From positions 1 to 20,401 of the forward strand of contig MZNV01002519.1 in the NCBI GenBank assembly GCA_002081555.1: DNA of 20,401 nt. Reading direction: 5' to 3'. Under the pieces are notes generated by a model. It made no database searches. It was given only the letters and a program-made list of their open reading frames with translations, and was not told the DNA's origin. Origin of the DNA: Protostelium mycophagum (Eukaryota; Evosea; Variosea; Protosteliida; Protosteliaceae). Below are positions 7,692 to 16,368 of this stretch, piece after piece. Position 1 is the stretch's first letter. The number at the start of each line of letters is the position of its first letter. The position numbers were made by a program, and so were the translations under genes.

Positions 7692-10600
7692 TTATTCAAT
7701 GATCTTGATCTTGATTCTGCCATCTGCAGATGGAGTGTTTGAATTGCCACTATATCCTCCGTATCCAGTAAAACCTGTCATCTCTTAAGACAAAGTTTAT
7801 CACAAAGCAGATGAGTTGAATACCTTGGTAAGAAGTGGTGTATTGCAGTAATCTGGCGGCACGAACCTGTTTGAGATTTTCGAGATCTTCTACGATGGGT
7901 TTGAGTTTCTGGATGACGATGTCCGCAATGGCTGGTTCACTAAAGTGAGCCATGATGCGCTCTCTGGCTTGTCGTCCCTTCTCTCTTGCCTGAAAACAGT
8001 TGGATTTTGAATTTCGAATCTCCCGCCAACTTGAGAAAAAGGCGGGAGATTTGAATTTTGAAAGATGATCACCTCTTGTCTGTTTTCCATGACATGTCTC
8101 ATGATGTGACCGAGTCTTGTTGTATTGATGTCTGCCCACATGTGGGTGTCCACAGTGGCAGGGATCAAATTGTCGACAGCGAGGAGGTAAGTGTCTCTGT
8201 GGTTTGAAAATTCTGTGAAAAGTCAGTCCTTCGCTCGAAGTTCTTCCCGCCACATTGTAGATGTCTACACCGCAGTTTGAGTGTTTTGATACTTTCCCGC
8301 CAAATTTATTTGACTGGTTGTAGTGCGTAAACAAGACACTGAAAATTCGACCAAGTCATTGGGTTTCAAAACTCCGGAGTGCGCCACAGACTTTTTGTCT
8401 GCGGGTTTTTGCCGCCATATCGGTGAATCGCTGTGACTCTGCCAGCTGTGACTCTGCCAGCTGTGACTCTGGCAGCTGTGACTCTGCAGCACCATATCAC
8501 TCGCCACAGTAAACAACTCCAGTTGCCTCTATAAAGAAGGTTTCTGTCCACGGAGAAGAGAGTGTGGCAGTTCTACAACACGCACCTGTTATTCCAGAGC
8601 AGTTTGTGGCGATTGCGGGTCTCTGCATGGTCAAACCTTCCACCAAGGGTAGACCCCACCCCTCACCGTGTGTTGCCAGGACGACACAGTCGGAGGCTGC
8701 ATATAGAGAGGGCATCTTATTGTACGGTATCTGTGTGGATAAAAATACCACTTGAGGAAGTCCCTTCTCATTTCCTAGAATATTCAGAGAGAATTCCACG
8801 AAATTTCGGGGAAATTTCACCGCTTTGGACTCGAGATTCAATGGAGTGAGCGCGAAATTCGTTGAAATCCTCCCAGTTTTCCTTCTGCATGGTGGCCCTG
8901 ATGTACAAGCTGACGTCATCTTGATCACTGAACTCGTTGTAGAAGGCATTCAATAATGAGTCCCACCCCTTTCTTCTCTCCCACTTCATCACACTACAAC
9001 GCATTAAAATCATCAATTTGAAAATATTTAAAATTCGAAGAAAACTTTTCGATTTATAAAAAATTTCAATTTTAAAATATTTGGAAATTCGAAAAAAAAA
9101 TTCTGTTTTGAAAAAAGATAAATAATTTTAAAATGTTTCAAAATTCGAAAAAAAATTCTATTTATTAAAAGAATTCAAATTTTCAAATATTTTTAAATTA
9201 AATCTTCCGATTTGAAAAAAATTAAATTTAAAAATACCTGAGGAAATTAAATGATTTCTTATCCGGCAGAAAATACGGGTCCTTTTTTCCGTTGGAAAAG
9301 ACATCAGGGTCATAGGTGACGGTGTCTACAGGTTCGGGGACGACATCAATCATACTGCTTTTCGGAATTCAGAAATACGTCAATCTACAACTGTGTAAAG
9401 ACGACCTGTTGACTCCTGCGGAGGAGAAGGTGTCCAGGTTGAAATGTGATGGGACCCATAATAAATCGGCGTATCTCTTTATGGGTACGGCCCAGTCTGA
9501 CGGGATCCTGTCAGTCTCGTACATACTCCTGTCAAATATGTCAAAAATGTCATCGGGGCAGGCTGTGGCACGAACATCTACAATGAAATCTCGTGTGAAT
9601 TTTTTGACATTTATAGATTTAATTAGGTGCCATGGCAACATATCGGGGACGTAACCTTAGCAACGAGACATGCGTCAGACCCACAGCACACATCACAAAA
9701 TCACGCGCGGCGGAGCCGCAATAAAACCCCTTTTGACAGGTGTCAATCTGACATCTCACCTTCCGATGACGTAAGCAGGTGTCCCGGACTGGTCCACGAA
9801 ATGAGAGTATCTCCCCGGATCGCGGTGTACAACTAGTATGGTATCCCCCTCGTTTTTTCTGTGAAATAATCTGTGCAGTGTCGACAATGTACAGCCTGTA
9901 CAACGGTTATACAGAGTTGTAGTTTGTGAAAAAATAAATGTTTTCTTCGACTTTTTTTGTTACAAGAAGTACGGAGAAATTTTATTTTATAAAAAATAAA
10001 TGTATTTATAAATGACTCGTTGTAGACAAGACTCACTGGGGATACCGATAGAGTGTAGATCTGATATGCATTGGTCGATGCTAGATACAGAGATACGGAG
10101 TGGCAGTTTGCCCTCTAAAGCGGAGAGAAACCCGATGGCTTCTGTCGTGAACCCGAGTACCTTTTCACATTATCTCGTCTGTTTTATTGATATATATATT
10201 TGATCGCGGCTGCATTAAGAGGTACAGACAGACGTAAAGAGGACACATAAGAGTCAAATAATCATTGTTAAAAACAGATGCACACTTCTGGTGGTATTAT
10301 ATAAAAGACAATTATTTTGTCAATGACAGTCGACAGAGACACATGACCAGCAGATTTTTCGAGGCTGCGGCAAAGCCGCATTGTAGATCCCTCTGTATTA
10401 CGCATCAAATTATATTCTCCGAAACTGTTTCCAAAAATAGATGCCACTGCTTTTAAAAATAACACTCAAAAACAGAGTTGTAGACGAACCTGACCCTTCC
10501 CACATTCCATGTTCCATAATAATGTGACGTTGTTGATTTCGTATCCACCTATATCCATCATCACAGAAATTTCGTGTATTTTTCTTGGAAATTTTGGTGA

Positions 10601-12284
10601 AAGAGATGATGTCATGATATGACATCTTACTTCTGATTAAATGTTCTAAATACTCTCCGTGTGCCAAAGTCAAAGCCGCTGCCTGGAGATTCTCAGTAAA
10701 AATCAATGGAATTTCGAATTACGTATGGTCAAGTGAAGAAGATTCGAGGAAATTTCAGGTAAGATTCACCTCATTGTGGGAAGACTCTGAAGACAAGTCT
10801 ACATATTCGCCATAGTATGATGACGTGGCAGAGGGGTCCACGATAGTGGAGGCATTGAATTCGGTTTTTACCTGAAAAAGTCAAGGAAATTTCATGTAAG
10901 CCTTTTAGATTGTTCTACAATTCCGCGCCAAAATAATATTCAAATAATTTTAATATCATCAAACATCTATATACGAGAAGTTAATTTGAAATTTCCAAAA
11001 AATGAAAACAGGTGATCTAAAAATAGATCATGATGAGTCATCACCTGTACACACAACTCAATCACGGCATATGTGGGGGTATTGTAGCCTGTGTCCATCC
11101 CCTTCACTTGCTGAAATAATTGTGCTGAGATCAGGAAACCCACTGGATGACGTCATCACTAGTGTACATTTTAAGACCTTTTTCGTCTCTGATTACCCGG
11201 TGAAGTTGAATAAGTTTCCACCTTCATTGATATCCTCTTGTCAAACTTATCCCTCCCTACGAATAATTCAAAATTCAAATCATCATTTTTAACGGTCATT
11301 TTTTTATTTAAAAATTTAAAAATACCTTGGTGCTGGAAAAAAGGGACGGGGTGATTTTTCGTCTGAGTTGTAGATTGCCAAGAGTGGCTATCTGATTGTG
11401 GGATATAACCCAATCCAAAGTCTATCCCCGCGTAATAAATTGTGTCATCCGCTCTTAACACCACACCCGACACGATTCCCGCCTGAATTTTCTCAGAATA
11501 AATTCGCAGATTCTGTGATGTCGCGGATTTGCGAATCTGACCTTGCCGTGCATGTTCTCACTGGAGGTGGCGATCTGTGGGATCAGCTTTAAAAAAAATC
11601 CTGGAGAAATCTGAGGTGATGTCAGCACATTTAAAGAGGTGTTGGTGTCACCTTGGTCTTGTGGCTCAACATGAATAGATACTCGCCATCAGAATGATTC
11701 AAAAATGCATTGTTCATCTCTCTCGCATAATTCGATTCCACTGTCGCTGATTAGTCTTGCATGATTCAAGTTAAATAATGTCCATAAAGAACTCACAAGT
11801 GAAATCTTGGACCGATCTGGGTGTCAATAACTCAGTGACTACATTGGAAGAAGAATATGTCTTCAAGAGAGGAACAGCAGTATCTTGAACAAAAGTCCAA
11901 TCCATTAGAGAAGCTCCAGAAATCAGAGGTACTGTCAAAACCTGACGTCGTGAGGGAATTCTTGATTGGCGACGAAAAATGTATGATCACCTGAAGTCTT
12001 CTATTGGGACGTTCAGTCTCATGGGCTTTGATCAAACGTGCCAAACAATTGTCTAAATGAATGGAAAGGTCGGGATCAGCGCCCTCGATGGCGATTATGG
12101 CTGTCAATCCATTATTCACAGTTTCGTGTTTTCTGGGTGCAGGAGTCTCCTCTGTTGAAACTGGCTCTTCAATCTGAGGAGTATCTGTCGCTTGAATATG
12201 TATAGGTGATGCCGAGATAGCAGCACCTCCTCCTATAATACCAATGAGGCAAAGGAGTAGGAGGATAATGGTGTGTCTTAACAT
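7692..12284 (-). CDS. Membrane-anchored two-domain glycosyltransferase (GT2-like plus GT4)
   Basis: Twenty exons give 783 residues: 12284-11991, 11941-11797, 11746-11652, 11574-11542, 11482-11326, 11256-11197, 11142-11045, 10871-10770, 10682-10631, 10548-10495, 10141-10037, 9895-9760, 9528-9406, 9357-9238, 8993-8821, 8774-8586, 8543-8501, 8196-8073, 7989-7824, 7774-7692. All 19 introns close in phase. The N-terminus is a signal anchor (IILLLLCLIGIIGGGAAI), implying a lumenal, Golgi/ER-type enzyme. The first half resembles GT2 transferases (AGIVSGVVLRADDTIYYAG, then VGFLISAQLFQQV). The second half is a GT4 enzyme: VTLLWNMECGK, EAIGFLSALEGKLPL, YADLLWVPSHFN, the retaining E-x7-E motif GEGWGLPLVE (Glu620, Glu628), then a C-terminal helix ARERIMAHFS. 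Donor sugar and acceptor are unknown. Its stop overlaps AATAAA. The GT2 assignment is weaker than GT4; I do not see a clear DxD in it. Confidence 0.9.
7990..8072 (-). repeat. Intron with an 11-bp GC-rich stem-loop
   Basis: Glycosyltransferase intron 18 contains AATCTCCCGCC (8017-8027) and its exact complement GGCGGGAGATT (8041-8051) with a 13-nt loop; pairing continues imperfectly outward through TTGAATTT/AAATTTGAA-like flanks. The stem core GGCGGGA also occurs in other introns of the window. Confidence 0.75.
8431..8489. repeat. Four tandem copies of a 15-bp unit in an intron
   Basis: CTGTGACTCTGCCAG is repeated head to tail at 8431, 8446, 8461 (one change) and 8476 (last copy truncated). 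It lies wholly inside glycosyltransferase intron 17 (8500-8197). Near identity of the copies suggests recent expansion, so length may vary between strains. Confidence 0.9.
8800..8818. repeat. Paired GAAATTTC boxes, 11 bp apart, at an intron 5' end
   Basis: GAAATTTC at 8800-8807 and 8811-8818 lie in glycosyltransferase intron 15 (8820-8775). On the sense strand this intron opens GTGAAATTTC immediately at the splice donor. Confidence 0.8.
8994..9237. repeat. AT-rich degenerate tandem repeat, about 55-bp unit, in an intron
   Basis: Glycosyltransferase intron 14 is almost pure A/T. Landmarks ATTCGAARAAAA recur with TTCG at 9034, 9088 and 9144 and a weaker TTCCG at 9206, each followed by a TTTTAAAATATTT-like block. 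This gives three to four degenerate copies of a 54-56 bp unit. Confidence 0.65.
9707..9719. repeat. GCGGC hairpin in glycosyltransferase intron 12
   Basis: GCGGC-GGA-GCCGC forms a perfect 5-bp GC stem with a 3-nt loop inside intron 12 (9759-9529). A near copy lies in intron 10. Confidence 0.6.
10366..10380. repeat. GCGGC hairpin in glycosyltransferase intron 10
   Basis: TGCGGC-AAA-GCCGCA forms a perfect 6-bp stem inside the 353-nt intron 10 (10494-10142). It is followed directly by TTGTAGAT (10381-10388), another shared intron motif. Confidence 0.65.
11008..11048. repeat. Nested inverted repeat spanning a 5' splice site
   Basis: ACAGGTGAT (11008-11016) pairs with ATCACCTGT (11040-11048). 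Inside are GATCTA-AAAA-TAGATC (11014-11029) and the odd palindrome TGATGAGTCATCA (11031-11043). The right arm contains the minus-strand exon 7 donor, CAG|GTGATG at 11045/11044, so a folded transcript could hide that 5' splice site. Confidence 0.7.
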
Positions 12285-12355
12285 CTCATTGATCGTTTTG
12301 TGTTGGTTTTTCTTGCGTTTTATTCGAATGAAGAGATCCAAAACATTTCAAGTCC

Positions 12356-12389
12356 AATAAAATAATAAAATAATAAAATAATAAAATAA
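12356..12389. repeat. AATAAAAT microsatellite upstream of the glycosyltransferase
   Basis: About four head-to-tail copies of an 8-bp AATAAAAT unit lie some 70-105 bp upstream of the glycosyltransferase ATG. They could be in its promoter or 5' UTR. Confidence 0.8.
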
Positions 12390-12485
12390 CATTATCAAGC
12401 TCAAGATTTAATGAATTAGAATCTCTCAGATAAAACTCTTGCTGTAGATACCTCACCTTTCTATTTTTATTGTTGCACCCACCCA

Positions 12486-12650
12486 TTAGTTTCTGGAAGA
12501 AGCTTTGGTTTTGTACCGATGAGGTTTTTTGTACAAGGAGAGGTTTAAGGGAGCAATCTTAAGGGACGACAAGTGCGAACATCGGCTGGGATGGGAGCCC
12601 AGTGTGGCAACCGAAGGCATGATGAGCGCGCGTGTGGTCGCAAAATACAT
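12486..12650 (-). CDS. Small basic protein of 54 residues, unknown
   Basis: An uninterrupted ORF starts at ATG 12650 and ends at TAA 12486. The N-terminus (MYFATTRALIMPSVATLG) lacks acidic residues and could be a mitochondrial presequence; the C-terminus is strongly basic (LYKKPHRYKTKASSRN), as in small organellar ribosomal proteins. I do not recognise the family. An AATAAA (12471-12466) lies 15 nt after the stop, the same layout as the established genes, which favours this strand over an overlapping plus-strand frame. It sits between the glycosyltransferase and CLU genes, which start divergently. Further exons cannot be excluded. Confidence 0.45.
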   Translation of the reverse strand: MYFATTRALIMPSVATLGSHPSRCSHLSSLKIAPLNLSLYKKPHRYKTKASSRN

Positions 12651-12805
12651 CGGTAATTGTAGAATATATTTATTTCGAGGATTGTTTTTTGCAAACAACA
12701 ACACTAATAGGAGATTTTACACAGACTATTGAATAAAATCAGGGAGATTCGACTCATTTTAGTCAAGCGAATCTTGGGAGGACACCAGAATCCAAACTTT
12801 CTGAA
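12651..12805 (+). promoter_or_regulatory. Upstream region of the CLU-like gene
   Basis: This 155-bp stretch precedes ATG 12806. It contains a dyad, GATTCG (12746-12751) and CGAATC (12768-12773), about 33 bp before the start codon. No clear TATA box is seen at a usual distance. Confidence 0.35.
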
Positions 12806-15800
12806 ATGGCCTCTGATCCGTACGAAAATGCCTCACAAATCAATCTAGATGATGAAGACGATGTCTACAAGAGTGCTACCACTTCGTATTGCACCTCCTC
12901 TTACGAACAATTAGCAGTTCCTGAACATTCACTTTCTCCTTCTGGAAATCGTGGATTTCACTTTGAGATGGACTGGAATGAGAGGTTCCAAGCGTTAAAT
13001 GAGAGCAGAATTCCTGACAAGTATGGCCTCCTTAGTCAATTAGGTATATATTTTCAATTCCTTCCAACTCCTGCTGATTGCTGCACAGCTCTCGATTTCA
13101 TCTATACCGCTAAATTGTGAGAATGCCTATCACCAAAACTCGCTCATCCACCACAGGTATGGAAAGATCATCTGTACTGAAGTTGGGCTTCCTCCAAATA
13201 AAAAAACCATCAAACCTACCATCGTTGGTGAGTGTTGTATCATCCATTCTTCCATTTAAGATTCAAATCAGGTGGTGTGGCGGGAGGCGAGAAATACATC
13301 GTGGGTGGAATGTTTTTCAAATTCGCATTCGATTCAGAGGGCATATACGGAGGTGATGAGAACGCCTCTAAAGCGGCAGGACACGAACTGAAAGGATTGA
13401 CTAACTTCTACGATTGCCGCGTCTCGAGTGTCAGCCTACCTCTAATGGTGAGATGAGTCGATGTTGGCTGTTGATGTATGAAAGGCTTTAATAGACTTCA
13501 ACGGGTTTCGGCTGATCGCACTTCCTCTGCTGCCCATCAGTGCCGATACGTTATGCTGTCAGTTTTTTTATTTTAATTTTTAATTTTTAAATAAATTGGA
13601 TAAAAAGATTATTTTTATTTCATTTTATTTTTAATAAATTTGATAAAAGACTCCTTTAATTTGAATTTTTTATTTCACAAAATATTCATTTATTTTATTA
13701 AACTTAATCTGAGATTTATAGATGGTAGTTCAGGTAAAATTCGAAAGGAATCTGATTGGTGACGTCATCAGATGGTGCCATGAGTGTGAGGGCAGACCCC
13801 ACAGTATGTGACCGAATGAAGCAAGGTATTATACATCTACAATACGTGTACATATCCTCATCTACAACTCACACGTGTCAGTCTCAAAGATGCTGAATTT
13901 GAGACCTCATTATGCCGGGAAAAAAACTCCCGTTTTGGTACACCTCGCCGCAGATATAGAAGGTCACCGAAATTTACACGAAATTTCTTTCTCACGAAAT
14001 GACAGGTCACATCAGTAACGTCGACCACAGAATGTTCCGTGAAATTTCTCTCGTAATGATCTCATGATGCACAGGTACGTAATCGACTTTGCCAGGACTT
14101 TCCCGCCAGAATTCTTGGGACACGCCCTTGACAGAGGAAATATGTTGTGTCAATTGTTACGACCAGAATTGGTCAAATCATTCCACACAGCCCTGTCCCC
14201 AGACGCTCTCTGCAAGATGTGAGTTTTCCGCGAGATTTCTATGACATTTCGGTGAAATTTTGTATGAAATTCCGGTGAAATTTCGAGGGGCTCAAATGAT
14301 TAGGACGAGTCCAGAGATTATGTTGAAGGATCTGAATGTGGGTCCGGAATTCTCCCCGAAAAATCACGCGAGGGACATCATGGAAGCGACGGAGCATCTG
14401 CACAAAGGGGTGAGGAGAGTTGTAGATGCGGAAAATGTAGATTCACATTCCAGGTCATTCCCGCCTTTGCAGAATTTTTGGATGAGCACTACAGCCGTCA
14501 GACAACAAAATTGAGGATTATCCACGAACTGCACAAGCGAGGTAAGAAAAACATTCTGAAAAAATTCAAAAAAATTCAGAAAAAAATTCAGAAAAAATAT
14601 CTGAAAAAATCCAAAAAAATTTCTGAAAAATTTCTGAAAAAAATACAATAAAGGCTGCAGTATAAGATTCAAAAAGGATATTTCAAAAATGAAGCAAAAA
14701 TAATTGAGTGGAAATCTAAATTCGTAGGGATTAATGTGAGGCACATTGGGAGGCTGAGGACTTTCTGCCAAAATCCCACAATACGCTCAAAACTTCTCCT
14801 CGAAATGTCAGGTGAAAATTCAGAGAAATTTCCTGGAGTTGTAGATTGACATCGAAAGCGAGAGTATTTAAATGTATTTTTCGGCAGGACAGCAGAGAGC
14901 AAATGAGAAGAAAGAATTCAGCCTCTATGGAGGCAAATCGGACCTTAGCGGCAGGTGATACCCATCTACATTGTTGTAGATTGACGAAAATAGATCTGCT
15001 GAATCAAGTCGTCAAATCAGACTCGTTCTGGTCCACCAGGATGATCGAAAAAATTTCCAAGAAATTTCAAGAAGGCCTGACAGCCACAGAAATTTCCCCG
15101 GAATTTTCTCTGAGATCCTCTCTGTTCTCAGAACCAAGTGAGGTCACAAAGTTTCTCAAAAGAATACAAAAAATAACTGGCATCAAAATCAAAATCAAGT
15201 CATATAGAAAGTTGGAATCTGCTGGCAGAACAGGACTGCACCGCTCAGATGTCGACAAACTGTCCGCAAAAGTCAAGTTTATGGTAAGCCTGTTGGGATT
15301 TTTAGAATAAATTTCATAGGAAGGTTCTCTTGAAGTCAAATGAGATTGCGTATTTGAATTTTCTTGGAATTTTTCTTGAGGAATTTTGATCATGTACAGA
15401 ATATCGTGGATTACGCGGTTGCCATGGATGCATTTGGACAGGCTTCCCAGACAACAGATGAAGAAAGTGAAGAGCTACTCGAAATATCCGACACAAAGTT
15501 TCGTGCCGCCCTGGACAACTCGGCCCATTCAGCCGTTATATTATATCAAGTATTGTGCAGTACAATCACGAAATTTCTGAGAAATTTCAGTGGGGTTGTA
15601 TGCTGTACGCCCGCGGCATGTCAAGAAAAGTTCGGGAATTTTCAGGTCACGTGATCACTTTGGACTTGGAGGAGTCGACAAAAAAATTGGCGGCTTGTTG
15701 TGTTTTGGAGAATCATTATGTAGAAGCTCATATCGCCCTCACTGAAGCATCCGTATCTGCCCTGGTAATGGCTCGTTGTAGATGAGATTCTACAGATCTC

Positions 15801-16278
15801 AGATCTGATATGCCACAGGTAGCCATGGATACGCATAATACGCTTGAACATAATGCGGCAACGGCGGAGAGGTTGTGCAACCACATACAGACGGCCGCGT
15901 TGCAGGCTTTCAGACTGAGAAATGTCGACACTGGCGATATATTCACGCAGGTAGTCGACATTCTTGAGTCAAAACTCAAGGATGTAGGAGGACGTCATTG
16001 TGGGTGGTTTGTCCCACCCTGGGAACGTAGAACAAGGTGGTTCTGCAGAATGGGTTTTGACAGTTGTAGAGAGACTAGTTTATATATTTCAGCACACTAT
16101 CAACGGAAACCCACCTCTATTGGATAAGGTGGCAGAGATCTTTGAAAGATTCGCGGAATGACACATGTAGATCGAATTGATGATGGTCATTTGTGTCAGG
16201 ACTATTGTAGATGAGCTCTTCCAATCAGATGCCGTCATCCATCATGATGTAGGCGTTCAACTCCTGACATCTCATTGA
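12806..16278 (+). CDS. CLU/TIF31-like protein with C-terminal helical repeats
   Basis: Related to the clustered-mitochondria/TIF31 family, whose members bind mRNA and affect mitochondrial distribution. Exons: 12806-13043, 13089-13116, 13157-13227, 13272-13447, 13485-13557, 13722-13733, 13772-13825, 13882-13962, 14006-14033, 14075-14218, 14304-14409, 14454-14541, 14728-14811, 14898-14954, 14994-15283, 15400-15549, 15591-15629, 15675-15764, 15819-15993, 16049-16128, 16171-16248 or to TGA 16278. Phases close throughout. Family signatures: LRLIALPLLPI-like and YGSSDG near residues 180-203, YVIDFARTFPPE (255-266) and GINVRHIGRL (367-376) followed by LLLEM. A TPR-like region follows (NIVDYAVAMDAFG, YQWGCMLYARG). 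Exon 6 is only 12 nt; exon 14's acceptor is ambiguous (14893-14898). If translation stops at 16278 the protein has 723 residues, but no AATAAA follows, so it probably continues into the LRR exons. Confidence 0.85.
14232..14284. repeat. Five-copy 11-bp phased array of GAAATTTC-like boxes in an intron
   Basis: Inside the CLU gene's intron 10 (14219-14303) lie GAGATTTC 14232, GACATTTC 14243, GAAATTTT 14254, GAAATTCC 14266 and GAAATTTC 14277, with starts 11, 11, 12 and 11 bp apart. It is the longest such array in the window. Confidence 0.8.
14542..14727. repeat. A-rich intron with short TTCWGAAAAAA-type repeats
   Basis: The CLU gene's intron 12 consists on its sense strand of irregular copies of ATTC(T/A)GAAAAAA spaced roughly 11-13 nt, ending in AAATTTCTG repeats. 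It is the longest intron of this gene and looks like a decayed simple repeat. Confidence 0.6.
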
Positions 16279-16368
16279 CATCATCAACAGACAAGGTCTC
16301 ATCTACAACTAGCCATATGTAGATGCCATTGTGTGAGGGGGGTGAGGAACCAATCTACACGCTCCAGC

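Noticed and set aside
10268-10465. Short ORFs in the 353-nt glycosyltransferase intron
   Set aside because: No family resemblance, no start or codon pattern, and the GT4 frame requires this whole segment to be removed.
12560-12640. Possible 5S rRNA or tRNA, from GGGATGGGAGCCCAG
   Set aside because: The surrounding sequence does not form the conserved 5S arms and no tRNA A or B box is present.
15050-15097. GAAATTTC boxes at 15050-15097 as evidence of a hidden intron
   Set aside because: The frame stays open through them and the encoded helix fits the CLU-like protein, so they are treated as exonic copies.
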